This document shows positions 43,346 to 54,638 of a DNA stretch of 64,000 nt, in pieces (position 1 is the first letter of the stretch; the number at the start of each line of letters is the position of its first letter). The notes under the pieces are model-generated. The model did not search any database. It worked only from the letters and a program-made list of their open reading frames with translations, and was not told the origin of the DNA. The stretch covers positions 331,019 to 395,018 of the forward strand of contig CAJNOI010000079.1 of the NCBI GenBank assembly GCA_905250115.1, read 5' to 3'. Origin of the DNA: Adineta steineri (taxonomy: Eukaryota; Rotifera; Eurotatoria; Adinetida; Adinetidae). A program made the translations under genes and the position numbers.

Positions 43346-44405
43346 ATGAAAGCATCAAATAGATATAACACCAATGAGTATCACACTGAAATAGTTTCTG
43401 ATACTTTCGACGACTTCCAACCACGGTACATTAGATCTGAACCAATACGAACAATAGCATATGATCGAGAGAATCAACATGAAGAGAGAAGAATTGATCA
43501 AACACATCAAAAGCCTGAACGGTGAATCTCTAACTTTCTTTTACTACTAACAGAATTAAATAACAAAACACTTGAACTCTGAGATGAAACTACGATGTAG
43601 AAAACTTAGTAAACGATCTATTGACCATGTCTGAACTTGATCGCATCTCATTTCTTGCAATAAATTTTCTTCTTTTTCTTTCAATTTTTGTAGGCGTTCT
43701 AAGTGTTGTTCAAAACAATGTCTGATTGGACTTGGTATTGGTTTATTAATTGGTATTATACTTATCGTTGCTATTGCAGTTCCCGTTGGTATTATTACCA
43801 GAAAATGTGGTTTGGGTAAGTGTAAACAAATGATAAAACTTCACTATAAAATATTCATATCAAAAAGTATTTGAGCGAGTTTCCTTATTTATCAAGATAA
43901 AGCACAAATGGATGATCGATAAGTTCACTGTTGTTAAAAAATATTTTCTCTTATTTGATTTATGTATCTATTCGTTTTTTTCTCTATTTCTTCTTAAATA
44001 GGAACAGTCTCTTCTACACCTAACTGGATAGGTACATATCAGATGGATAATGCATGTGATACAAGCATTTGTTGTTGTTATACTAATCAAGTGTTTTTTT
44101 CTCAAATAACTAGTAATCAACTACAAATTTCAGGTAGTGTTACCGGTGCATGTACTGGTTCTTCATCCACTGCTACACTGACACTATCAATGCCCTCAAC
44201 CTTTCAAACACTTCTTATATGGTCTACAGAAACAATTCGTCTCCAATTAGGTCAAGATAATTCTTACATATCATTCGTGAATACCGCACGTGGATCTTGT
44301 AGTACTAGTGGAATGAGAACGTCATATAATACTGGTAGTATGACCAACATGAATATGTATTTGGTCGTATTTATTCTAATATTTACTACTGGCATAAGGA
44401 TATGA
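43346..44405 (+). CDS. Single-TM protein with lipocalin-like ectodomain
   Basis: Three exons (43346-43521, 43694-43815, 44002-44405) with GT...AG introns of 172 and 186 bp; the joined frame is 233 residues. Residues 1-58 are hydrophilic and would be cytoplasmic, followed by a basic Cys cluster (RRSKCCSKQC) and one TM (LIGLGIGLLIGIILIVAIAV), giving type II topology. The ectodomain begins WIGTYQMD and has Cys pairs (CDTSICCCY) and beta-rich repeats (LQISGSVTGACTG, TLLIWSTETIRLQLGQ). The W-x-GTY start recalls lipocalins, but that is weak. A second hydrophobic stretch at the C-terminus (MYLVVFILIFTTGI) may be a GPI signal or another TM. No known family assigned. Confidence 0.7.
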
Positions 44406-45070
44406 TAAAATACCAATAAAATTATTTGCCCCCACCGTAACAGTATGACTATTTTTCCTAATAGTTCAGTGTTTTTTCGATCTTTTGTGTGATTGTAACT
44501 CATTTTTTTCTAATTAAATCATTTCTGGTCTTCATATATTGATAGACTTAGATACAATTTTGTGAAATAAAACTATCAAAGAATTTCGCCATACAAATTT
44601 TTTCATTATGATTTTACATTTAAAGATTTGCGAATGAGCAGGATGTAGGTGTAATATTCACTCTCGCCATAAAAAGATAATTAGTGGAAGAATTCCAGAA
44701 AACTTAGTTGACTCGTCGAATTTTTTGATTCGGGTATATCTAATTGAACTTATCAATTGAAAGAAAAGAATCTATTTTTGTTTTCGTCGATTGGGAAACT
44801 TGTATATATTTATCTTTTATAGAATTTGATTAGAAATAGATGACGCTATCTATTAAGTGTAAAAAATTTATTTTAATTGGCTTCATATTCATATCCAATA
44901 GATTAAAGAAAGGAAAGCATTTCGATCTGTTTAATTAATTTTAATTTGCATTAATTGATAAAATAAATTATTTTCATGATAATTAAATTAATAATTATCG
45001 TTTATCATATCTGATAGTTTTTACAAAACGTTCATTAATTATTCAATCTGATTTTTATTTGGGTAAAAAA
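44406..45070. other. Intergenic, no gene seen
   Basis: AT-rich spacer; nothing recognised. Confidence 0.5.
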
Positions 45071-47058
45071 ATGAAATTATTGAATGATAATAAACAATTT
45101 CAAAAGACTCTCGAATTATTTGATCAATATAAGAAAAACAAAAGTGAAACATTTTCAAGTATGATTATAACTGAAGCTTTAAAAGCATGTACTCATCTAA
45201 AAGATCTTCAACGCGCTGAAACTATTCATCATCTCATTTCATCACATATAGAAGATGATTCTTATATATCAACATCATTAATTCATTTATATAGTAAGTT
45301 TTGAGAGGAAAATTCTTTTCTTTTGTAAATTTATTTCTAATACAGTGCAATGTAATGATGTGCCACGTACCCAATCGATATTCGATAAGACAACAAATAA
45401 AACTTTAGCAATGTATGGTGCTATGATAAAAGGTCATCATTTTTATATTTATAATTATATTTAAAATCAAATCTTTTCATTTAAATTATACAAAAACTAA
45501 TCAACCAAATAAAGCAATTGATATTTTCGATAAAATTAAAAAAACCTAATGAAATTATTCTAAGTCTTTTATTCAATGCCTGCGCTCAATTAAGAGCAAA
45601 TAAAGAATCGAATTTAATCAAAAAGATTTTATTAAGATGCTTATCTATTAACTTCTCTATTAGATGCATTTATGAAGTGTGGTGATATTAAAAACGCTGA
45701 ATTATTATTTAATAGAATATCAAAGAAAGTATTACCAACGTATGGAGCAATGATGAAAGGTAAACATGTTTGGATTGAAAAAATTTATTTAAATTAAATT
45801 TCTTTTCTTTAGGTTATATTGAAAGTAATCAACCAAATAAAGTAATTGATCTTTTCAATACTATACAAAACCCTAGTGAAGTTAATATAATTATTTCATT
45901 TAATGCTTGTGCTCAATTAGGAACTGAAAAAGTATTAAATTTAGTAAAAAAAAGTTTCAAAACAAATTCTAAAATCATTCTATTTAAATCCACGTCTTTT
46001 AACTTCTTTATTAGATGCATTAATGACATGTGGTGATATATCATATGCGGAATTATTATTTAATTCTTCAATAACAAAAGATTCAGAAATATATGGAGCA
46101 ATGATGAAAGGTTACATTCATTTATTTATTTATTAAAAATCTTATTTGTTTTTTTTAAAGTTATATAAAAAATAATCAAGCAAATAAAACAATTGATCTT
46201 TTTAATAAAATTCCAAATGCTAATAATATTAATTATATTCTTCTATGTAATGCATGTGCTCAATTAGGATCAAATGAAGCGTTGAATTTAGTAAAAAAAA
46301 ATTCTCAAAATATTCCACAATCATTTTATTCAAATCGTCGTCTTTTAACTTTTTTATTAGATGCATTAGTTAAATGTGATGATTTAGTATATGCTCAATC
46401 ATTATTTGATACATCAATAAAGAAAGATTCAGGAATGTATGCAGTTTTAATGAATAGATATAATAAAGAAAATAATCCTAAGAAAACATTAGATTTATTT
46501 TCTCAAATGAAACTAAATGAAATTAAAGATAATTTAATTGTTTATATTTGTGTTATTAAAGCTTTATCTCAAATTAGTAATTATGAATTATCTCAATCGA
46601 TAATAAAACAAATTTCAAAACATTTTCTTATTGATAATCATATTCAAATAGCATTAATTGATATGTGGGCAAGTTTATAAAGAACATTTCTTTTAATATG
46701 ACATATTATTATTAAAACTCTTGTTTCAGGGTAAATGTGGATCGATTGATAAAGCAAAAGAAATTTTTGAAAATGTATCGCAATCAAATCAATTTGCATA
46801 TGCATCAATGAGTTTATTTTTATTTTTAATTTTAATAAAAATAATTCATCACAAAAATCTAGTTAATACTTATGGTTTAAATGGGATGGGTATTCAAGCA
46901 ATTGAACTATATCAACAAATTTCATCAGAATTAATTAATGAAATAACTCAAATTTGTATTTTAAATGCATGTTCAAATTCAGGACTTGTTCATGAAGCTC
47001 TTTCAATATTTGAAAATATTCAAGAGAAAACAACAAAAATTTATACTACAATGGTATA
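45071..47058 (+). pseudogene. Plant-like PPR repeat protein, decayed
   Basis: Pentatricopeptide-type repeats in an interrupted frame. Exon 45071-45293 reads ITEALKACTHLKDLQRAETI then IHLY, and 45346-45432 reads RTQSIFDKTTNKTLAMYGAM. Later pieces read SLLDAFMKCGDIKNAELLF, IKALSQISNYELSQSIIKQI, KCGSIDKAKEIF, and finally NTYGLNGMGIQAIELY and LNACSNSGLVHEALSIFENI. This is the P-L-S style of plant organelle PPR proteins (alternating ACAQLG...LLDA.MKCG units). Damage: the acceptor before the second unit is lost (about 45485), one extra base in an A7 run at about 45540, a gap plus frameshift at about 45640, one in an A8 run at about 45950, and a phase-breaking junction at about 46730. A functional relative would bind RNA in an organelle. 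Some frameshifts sit in homopolymers and could be assembly errors. Confidence 0.75.
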
Positions 47059-47087
47059 TTAACAAAAATATTTGTTTTTTTTATTTT

Positions 47088-47151
47088 GAGGGTGTGGGTG
47101 TGGGTGTTGATTATATATTAATTATATACCCACACCCACACCCACACCCTC
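47088..47151. repeat. Telomere-like hairpin, near-perfect
   Basis: GAGGGTGTGGGTGTGGGTGT faces ACACCCACACCCACACCCTC around an AT-rich core (TTGATTATATATTAATTATA). The arms are three (TGTGGG)-type units; the longest perfect example in the window. It lies between the PPR and exonuclease pseudogenes. Confidence 0.85.
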
Positions 47152-47176
47152 AATCTATTATTCTTCACTGTTTGTA

Positions 47177-47910
47177 GTGTGGTCATCAATAAGAAAAAGA
47201 CATATTAATAGAGAACAACGAAATAAAAGATTATCTACTTATTTAACGTTTGTTTCACTGAATGATTATCAAATTTATTTTATTAACCAACGGACAGATA
47301 CTAATTTATTACACGATTTGATTGAATTAGCAAAGAATACAAAACAGTTTACTATTGATACTGAATCAGACATTTATATATATCGGCCAGCTTTAATTCA
47401 AATTGAATTTATTCATAAAATATCTACAATTATTTTAATTGAAGTTTGCCATTTACCAAAGAATGAAAATTCACTTATATTATGGTTATGTCGCGTTATA
47501 TTTACATACATGTTTCAAAAAGGAAATATCATTTATTCCTGGGAGATCTCAATGATGAACTAAAGAGATTTGCTCCATGTCGGCTTTTTGCATTCAGTCA
47601 ATTAGAAAAACCAATTAGAATTAATTTACAAGATAAATTTCGTGAATGGCATTGTGGTCTTGTTTGTTTTAATGAGTATGGAGGCCAAAAATTATGGGCT
47701 TTACAGTGTGCTATTGCTTCAACATATCAACAATTCTTAAATAAAGATCAAACATTAAATATCTGGAGTTGTGGTCTTGATCTATCAATCAGTAACAACA
47801 GTTCCAATGGTAAAATTTTATCTATGGTTCAATATGCTGTCAACGACTGTTTGTCAGTAACAAAATTAGCTTACAATATGGGCGAAGATGTTTTAAGTAT
47901 ACATATTTGA
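47177..47910 (+). pseudogene. DEDD 3'-5' exonuclease-like gene with frameshift
   Basis: Two overlapping frames form one protein. The first (47177 to about 47545) has RTDTNLLHDLIELAKNTKQF followed by TIDTESD (the D-x-E of exonuclease motif I), RPALIQIEFIH, and IIYSW. The second (from about 47545 to 47910) has GDLNDELKRFAPCRLFAFSQ, later YAVNDCLSVTKLAYNMGE, resembling the motif III YAxxD of RNase D-type enzymes. The switch is at TCCTGGGAGATCTC near 47540-47552, where one base is missing for YSWGDLNDEL. An acceptor (tttgtag) precedes 47178, so an upstream exon may have existed. Fold call from motif order only. Confidence 0.6.
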
Positions 47911-49307
47911 TCATTGTAATTTATACATCTTATTCTCTTTTCTTTTTATTTTAGTTGAATAATTCATTTAACAAGAGCAGTATGATCGACTCGGCTGTTT
48001 TTTTATGCTTCTTTATTTTTTTCTTATTCTTTTCTTTAGTTTTAAATCTTTTTAAACATACTTATTTATCATTTGATTGATTTATTTTGAATTTTTGTAG
48101 TCTTTTTCTAAATTGTTTATAATATATTACTAGTACAATTACAATCAAAACTATGAAAAAGATACTAAATTAAGAATATATCATTAAAAAGTGTTCTCAT
48201 ATGTATTTACTTTGATCAAGGACCAACAAAGTTGATTGAAAGCCATACCATATCTTATTTGATCAATTATGGTTGAAGGGTGTGAAATGAAGTGATCATA
48301 AAGAAATTCTAATTATAAAAATACCCAATTTAATTTATTTCTAAATGAAACAAAAGATTTCTTTTATCAAAACTATAATTTTAAAACTAAACAAAAGATA
48401 AATTCTTCTCAAAATGATAACCATTTGTCATATACATCTATATAGGGTGTGGGTGTGATTGGTTGAAAAACAGACATCCACCCACACCCTTAGAAAGAAT
48501 CGTTTGTGCTTGTCTTATTATATCTATACGCACGTCTTATTTGCGCATACAGATGCAATAGAAAGAAAGAAAAGTAATTTTCTTATCTCTTCTTCTTACT
48601 TTATCAAGCACAATGAGTATACTTGAATATGTTTGATAAACTTACTGGTGTCTTAATTCTTTCATATACTTCTACAAAGAGGTTGTGAAACTTTTTTCTT
48701 ATACTTTTGCGTAAACTGAATTATTACAATACCTGTGGATTTGGGTCACAAATAAGTGAGTAACGATCAGTAGAACTTATGAAAATTGATTTGTGTCTAT
48801 TTGGAAAAAGCATGCACTCCATCATTTTTGAATAACGTTGCGTAGAAAGTACGTAAGATCTTCATTTTTTCATCATTCGGCAGCGAAGATATAGAAGTAT
48901 CTCTCGGGGTAAGCAGATCTATACCTGAAACTATCATTAAACTTCGATACCCACTTCATACAAATATCTAAGATACTTTGATAGTCTAAAATAGCTTAAG
49001 TTGTGAGTATAAAATTTTTTAAGTTGTACCCATTAGTTTCAGAAACTTATTCTCTGAAGTATCGAAATGGTGTGACTATCCTTTTATGAGGATCTTGACG
49101 AGATTAAATATAAAAGAAAACAAATGTTTTGAGATTAGAAAAGTCGGAATTCTATATTTTTGCGTTGTAAAATATCTGAAGATTTCCTGCTGTGTTCACT
49201 GATGTAGTTCGAAAATGAATTCTGTTTAGAATGTAGTCAGTAAAAGAATGGATTTTGTCAAGTACGATGTATGACTCTTTTATTATAGTATTCCAGCGAA
49301 ATCAACT
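47911..49307. other. Intergenic, no gene seen
   Basis: Contains a telomere-like hairpin at 48445-48490 and the 5' flank of the Gfo/Idh/MocA gene. No exon recognised. Confidence 0.5.
48445..48490. repeat. Telomere-like hairpin
   Basis: AGGGTGTGGGTGT, a 20-bp loop (GATTGGTTGAAAAACAGACA), then CCACCCACACCCT. Confidence 0.75.
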
Positions 49308-50393
49308 ATGTCAAGTCCGTCGAATATAGTGCGTATTCTTGTTATTGGATGTGGAAATATGGGTGCAGCGCACGCCACGGCTTATTCGCTGCTTCCTGAA
49401 GTCCAAATTTGTGGTTTGGTCTCTACTGGGAAAAGCAAAGACGTACTCAATGAGAAGTTAGGCGGTGACTATGCTCTGTTCGACGATGTCAATACTGCAT
49501 TGATCAGTACCAAGCCAGATGCCGTTTGTATTTCTACGTATCCTGACACGCATGAAACCTTTGCTATTATGGCTTTTGAACATGGTTGTCATGTGTTTAT
49601 TGAAAAGCCTCTTGCTGATACAGTAGAGGGTGCCAAGCGAGTAGTGGAAGCTGCCGAAAAAGCTGGAAAAAAATTAGTAGTGGGCTACATCCTGCGTCAC
49701 CATCCTTCGTGGAAAAAATTTGTGGAATTGGCTCAAGAATTAGGTAAACCGTTAGTGATGCGAATGAATTTGAATCAACAAAGTCATGGAAACATGTGGG
49801 CTGTTCATAAAAACTTAATGAAAAGTCTTAGTCCCATTGTCGATTGTGGAGTGCATTACATAGACATAATGTGCCAGATGACTCGTTCAAAGCCTGTTCA
49901 AGTTAATGCTATTGGGGCACGGCTAACTGATGATATACCGACGCACCATTATAACTATGGTCAGTTGCAAATTCGATTCGCGGATGGGTCGGTAGGCTGG
50001 TACGAAGCTGGATGGGGTCCAATGATGAGCGAAACCGCTTTCTTTGTGAAAGACGTAATTGGACCGAAAGGTTCTGTATCCATCGTCGCCAAGACATCAG
50101 TTGCCAATGGAAAATCGGACAATGTAGATCTACATACCAACGCTGAATGTCTACGAGTACACCATGCTGCACTCAATGATGTTAATCAGTTCATACAGAA
50201 CGATACTTGGATTGATATGCAGGACGAGCCGAATCATCAAGAGCTGTGCAGTCGCGAACAACAATATTTTCTCAAGGCTATCCATGAAGATCTCGATTTG
50301 ACAGACCACCTGCAAGATGCCGTCAACAGCTTACGGATTGCTTTTGCCTGTGATCAGTCGGTGCGAAGTGGATTACCAGTTTATTTGGAGTGA
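49308..50393 (+). CDS. Gfo/Idh/MocA-family oxidoreductase
   Basis: Intronless gene of 361 residues. Rossmann dinucleotide motif GCGNMG at 14-19; E99-K-P typical of the family (VFIEKPLADT) and D179-CGV-H183-YI-D186 in the catalytic site. N-terminal NAD(P)-binding domain about 1-125, C-terminal alpha/beta domain to 360. It should oxidise or reduce a sugar, inositol or related polyol with NAD(P); the substrate is unknown. No signal peptide: cytosolic. Base use differs from the neighbours: 28 of 60 bases at 49621-49680 are G or C, against 16 of 60 at 8101-8160 in the TPR gene. With the absence of introns this suggests transfer from a bacterium or fungus and a more recent arrival than the SDR gene. 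Complete and apparently functional. Confidence 0.88.
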   Translation: MSSPSNIVRILVIGCGNMGAAHATAYSLLPEVQICGLVSTGKSKDVLNEKLGGDYALFDDVNTALISTKPDAVCISTYPDTHETFAIMAFEHGCHVFIEKPLADTVEGAKRVVEAAEKAGKKLVVGYILRHHPSWKKFVELAQELGKPLVMRMNLNQQSHGNMWAVHKNLMKSLSPIVDCGVHYIDIMCQMTRSKPVQVNAIGARLTDDIPTHHYNYGQLQIRFADGSVGWYEAGWGPMMSETAFFVKDVIGPKGSVSIVAKTSVANGKSDNVDLHTNAECLRVHHAALNDVNQFIQNDTWIDMQDEPNHQELCSREQQYFLKAIHEDLDLTDHLQDAVNSLRIAFACDQSVRSGLPVYLE

Positions 50394-52269
50394 TTCTTCT
50401 TTGAAAGCTTTAATTAGAAAAACTCTGACTAATAAATTACAAAAGATCGGATAAAACCAGTCAATGTTATTGAGGGTGTGGTTGTGTCATACACATCCAT
50501 CCTAATTTAACGATGCTTTTCCATTTCATGTAATAATGACACTGATATAAGTGAGCAGAATAGTTAATGATAACATTATTATTGCGAGACATTTGTCTAA
50601 CTGAAATTCAATGAATTTGATTATCTCCCTTCTCTTCACATGAAAAGTGTTAGGTTCATTAGAAACACGTTTAGAAGGCGTAATAATAAACATTATTAAA
50701 ATAAAGTTACCGATTAGATTTTGATGATATTTGAGGGTGTGGGTGTCAGGTAATACAGTTTTCATACGCGCACCCACACCCACACCCTGATTTCATATTA
50801 CATAAATTCTCGAACAGGTCCAACAAATTAATAAATCAATACATACATTAAAAGTTAAAAAATGAATCGATGTATGAAAACGACGAACAAAACAAAGTGA
50901 TATTGCATATAAACATGCTCCAATTGAAATTAAATTAAATACATTCATTTGAATTATAATGAAAATAGTTAATCTACTTTTCGTCTATTATACTTTTTGG
51001 CAATTTCGAAAAAAAAACAAATTTAGTTATTAATATTTATTTTAAATTTTTTCTTTTTTATTGAACTGATAGACATTGCATAAACTCTGATTCCAATCAT
51101 TCCGTAGTATTTGATATTTCAGATGAGTAACAAAAGGAAAAATCTTCATCGATTATCGTTCGACTATAACCAAAGCTGACAGTGATGTATGAAGCGATTT
51201 CTATATTTAAAAAAAATGGACGGAGCAAAAAGGTGAAAAGAACTTCTGTGTCTATTTTTATTTCTAATTATACAGCAATTAAAATACTGACTATGATTCA
51301 TTACAAATCTACTTTGAACATTTTTAATTATAGAATATTTATATAATAAAAAGGTTAATGTGTATGACTACTAGCGTTCGTTAAGATTATTATTGTAAAA
51401 TTAATTACTTAAAATTATTTCAGTGTCTGGATACTGTTCATCTTTGTCGAACCCCTTTTGGGGTTTAATCAGTTACTTTATACTTATATACGGGGATTAT
51501 CAGGCTATTTTTTCAATCATTATTAATTAAGTTCGTTCATTTTATCTTTCCAATAATGAAACATCTAATTTATCTGAACTATTGTCATTCTGAGAGTTTT
51601 ACTTTTAACAAATTTAGTCATTTTACAATCACGTTCATCTAGTAACAGTCCTTCGGAAAAAAATAGACAACTGAGTACCAAATTAACAAAATAGTTTAAA
51701 AATTATTGAAATTAGTACAAAATGTCGAAACAAGAAAATGAATTTTTAAATGTTGTTAAAACACGTAACTAATCTATAGAAACAGTTAAACAGCATGGTG
51801 TGCCGATATTGTCACTCTTTCTTCATTCAAACCCTCAAAATGTTCTTTTTCTTTTGATTTTCTTTCTTTTGTTCTACTCGTTTATATAAGATATATTGAG
51901 AAACTCGTGAGTGTGTATCCTTGTTAATATCTTCTGATAGCCAGATTACGACACTATCGTCTATGACTTCATACTGAAGGAACCGAATCAAATATTCACT
52001 TTTACTTGTTATACTGAAGAGTTTCAAACTTTATTTTATGTTGTAAATCTTGGTACGTTTTAGTCTTGTCAGAATCTGAACTTTTATGTTTGGTGCAAAT
52101 GCTAAAAAAGCTTCTTTACTTTTTCATATCCGCACCAGCTGTATCCTCAATATCATTTTAATATCGCTAACAAATAGTTTTACATTTACTTTTTATATTG
52201 TTTCATAATTGGATTTTTTTCATTTATATTTTGCTAAAAGCCCTAAGCTGATTATGATAATGCACTTTT
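50394..52269. other. Intergenic, hairpins but no gene
   Basis: Holds a weak GT-rich hairpin at 50472-50502, a strong one at 50733-50788 and a perfect palindrome AACCCCTTTTGGGGTT at 51450-51465. No gene recognised. Confidence 0.5.
50733..50788. repeat. Telomere-like hairpin
   Basis: GAGGGTGTGGGTGTC, loop with AATACAGTTTTCATACGCG, then CACCCACACCCACACCCT. Confidence 0.8.
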
Positions 52270-52305
52270 TATATAAGGACTTTGCCACTACATTATCAGT
52301 CAGTC
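52270..52305 (+). promoter_or_regulatory. Core promoter: TATA box plus initiator
   Basis: TATATAAGG at 52270-52278 is followed by TCAGTC (52296-52301), a metazoan-type initiator, with about 28 bp between TATA and the initiator A. It is a candidate promoter for the 7TM gene at 52495. A second TATATAAG lies near 52404. Confidence 0.4.
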
Positions 52306-52494
52306 GACACATTACTGACGTAAGGTGTTTCAATGTAATACTGTGACGATATTAATCTCACCTTTTACTGTTCGCTCTCTTCTCTCTCTCTCATTCTCTT
52401 TCCTATATAAGCGTTTGTTACGTTGTGAAATAGATACATTCTGGACATTCTCTAATGAATATTGCTGTTTTTTCTTCTAGATAAATCCAACATA

Positions 52495-53087
52495 ATGTCT
52501 TCAGAGTCTAGTTTTATCGCATCGTTATCAATAGCTCAAACAAGTTTATACATGTATGGTGGACCAATTTTAATGGCTTTGGGTATTGTGAGTTGCACAC
52601 TCAGTTTAAATGTTTTCACTCAAAAGAATCTACGAAAAAATTCGTGTTCAATCTATTTAATAGCATATAATACTTCTAATCTTCTATTAATCTTTACTTC
52701 AATACTAGTGACAATATTGGCGACTGGTTATTTCATAGATCCTGGCTCATATAATCTGATCATTTGTCGTATTCGTTATTATACAATGTATCTATTCGAT
52801 GTACTAGGTCCATCTTATTTATTATTAGCTTCTATTGATCGAATATTACTTACGTCATCTAATGCTCGAACAAGACAACGCAGTACTTGTCGTTCTGCCT
52901 ATATATGTATCATTATTATGACATTATTTTGGGTACTAGCTCACAGTCATTCATTAGTTTTCACAAACATATTACAACTTGCACCGGGTGTTGTTCTTTG
53001 CTATTTTCAGCCAGGCATCTATTTAACATTAGTAAGTTATTATTCACTCATAATCAAGGGAATTCTCTTTCCTTTATTGATGCTCGG
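52495..53087 (+). CDS. Rhodopsin-type 7TM receptor, cut by a sequence gap
   Basis: Frame from MSSESSFIASLSIAQTSLYM to the gap; about 197 residues. TM1 (ILMALGIVSCTLSLNVF), an RKNSCSIYLIAYNTSNLL loop/TM2, a Cys in ICRIRYYTMYLFDVLGPSYL (TM3) with SIDRILL in place of the DRY motif, TM4 (ICIIIMTLFWVLAHSHSL) and the start of TM5 (LVSYYSLIIKGILFPLLML). It belongs to the large bdelloid group of FMRFamide/peptide-receptor-like 7TM proteins; ligand unknown. I start at 52495 because an intron-like tttcttctag precedes it and the upstream in-frame codons look non-coding. TM6 and TM7 are not recognisable beyond the gap, where repeat sequence follows, so whether the gene is complete in the real genome cannot be told. 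Confidence 0.75.
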
Positions 53088-53187
53088 NNNNNNNNNNNNN
53101 NNNNNNNNNNNNNNNNNNNNNNNNNNNNNNNNNNNNNNNNNNNNNNNNNNNNNNNNNNNNNNNNNNNNNNNNNNNNNNNNNNNNNNN
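53088..53187. other. 100-N assembly gap
   Basis: Exactly 100 N, the usual placeholder for unknown length. The right edge falls at a telomere-like hairpin, a likely cause of the break. Confidence 0.95.
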
Positions 53188-53252
53188 GTGTCGGTTGGGT
53201 GTGATTCTGAATTTGTATACAGTATCTGTCTTGCACCCACAGCCACACCCTC
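53188..53252. repeat. Telomere-like hairpin beside the gap
   Basis: GTGTCGGTTGGGTGTGATTC, loop TTTGTATACAGTATCTGTCT, then GCACCCACAGCCACACCCTC. The loop shares a core (ATAC.GTATCTGT.TT.CAC) with the hairpin at 42554. Confidence 0.75.
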
Positions 53253-54638
53253 AGTAAACCATAAATGTACAATGAATCGATTGTTTCAAAATCTTTGTAG
53301 GTCTTCTTATTCCTTCAACAATTCGTTATGATATTAGATAAAGAAAAAGGCGAGAAAAAAATGAACCAAAATAATGATAGAAAAATAGAAAAAAGAATTA
53401 CATGACAATATAAAAAACTAGAGATATGTTCTAATTCGTTGTACATCAATCACTTGAGGAAAGAGGACAAAGAACGGTAAACAATAAAATATTTTCCCAG
53501 CGAGGCTATCCATTGATAACAGTAATTGAATGACTCATATTGGATGCGTTCGCAATGTTTTATTCCTACACATGCAACAACCAGATGGCACTTTTTTTCA
53601 ACTAAATATTAGAAACAAATGAGTAAGTTACAATTAGAATTTCGTGTTAAAATAAATATGAGGGCGTGGGTATCGTGGCAACTGCACTTTGTCGACTGTA
53701 AGCGATCATATTATTCACACTTCCTTTTCTTTTTCTTTTTCTTTTTCTTTTTGATACTTGAAAAAATATTATCTACAGATAACATTCTTTCTATTCTATG
53801 CTTCTTTTCTTTTATATAATGGAGGAGGGATTCTTGGATGTAGGTGGATATTGATCTGGGTGTGGATGTGATTGAAAAAAGACACTTACACACTTACATA
53901 CCTTCACCCATATCTTTAGCAATAAGAGAAAGGTAGTGTACATCTATCCTTAAGTTTAGGTTAATAACTATCTCATCCGATTGTACAACTAACAAAAAAA
54001 GTTGTTAACACATTCCTTGCGGGATTAAAATGTAAAACACGATTAAACTGCTTATTTAGATGGCGAACGAGGAATAAATTTTGTGTCTATCGTGTCTGTG
54101 CTGGGAGGGGAAGGTCCAAATGTATTTCTATATACGTGAAGGCTCCTTTTAATTCGTGCTTCACAAAATTAAGGCGTATCAGTATCGAATGCCTATAATT
54201 TACTTCTGAAGATATGATAAAAATATTACGAGCCTCTAAGGGCCTTGAAATCGCTGGTTTGCCTGACATAAAATTCTCTATATTGCGTTTGTCAGATAGT
54301 AATATAATAGTGTTATTCACACGATTGTTAACAAAAAATGGATGAATAGAATAACAGATAACTTTTATAGAAACAAATCACGATTATAAAATTAACATTT
54401 TGTCGCTTTTGTGTCGCATTGACTGCGTGAGACGGCAGTAAAACGGTTAAAGTAACGTGTAGTAAATGGTAACTATTTGTTCTTTCCATCTAAATTTGAC
54501 ACGCGTCAGCAAAGTTAATTCTGGCTTTATGCGCATAATAAAAGCGATAGCACGATTGTCAACAGTTAAGCAAACGTGTGTGAAATAGATTACGCACATT
54601 GGTATTAGAGTAGGATTTTATCATTTAGTTGAAGAATA
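53253..54638. other. Intergenic, no gene seen
   Basis: Includes T-rich tracts ((TTTTTC)n at 53725-53755) and a diverged hairpin at 53857-53912. No gene recognised. Confidence 0.5.
53857..53912. repeat. Telomere-like hairpin, diverged
   Basis: CTGGGTGTGGATGTGATTGA, then CACTTACACACTTACATACC and TTCACCCATA. The pairing is imperfect. Confidence 0.5.

Noticed and set aside
49909-50176. Minus-strand frames opposite the Gfo/Idh/MocA gene
   Set aside because: Shadows of the real plus-strand gene.
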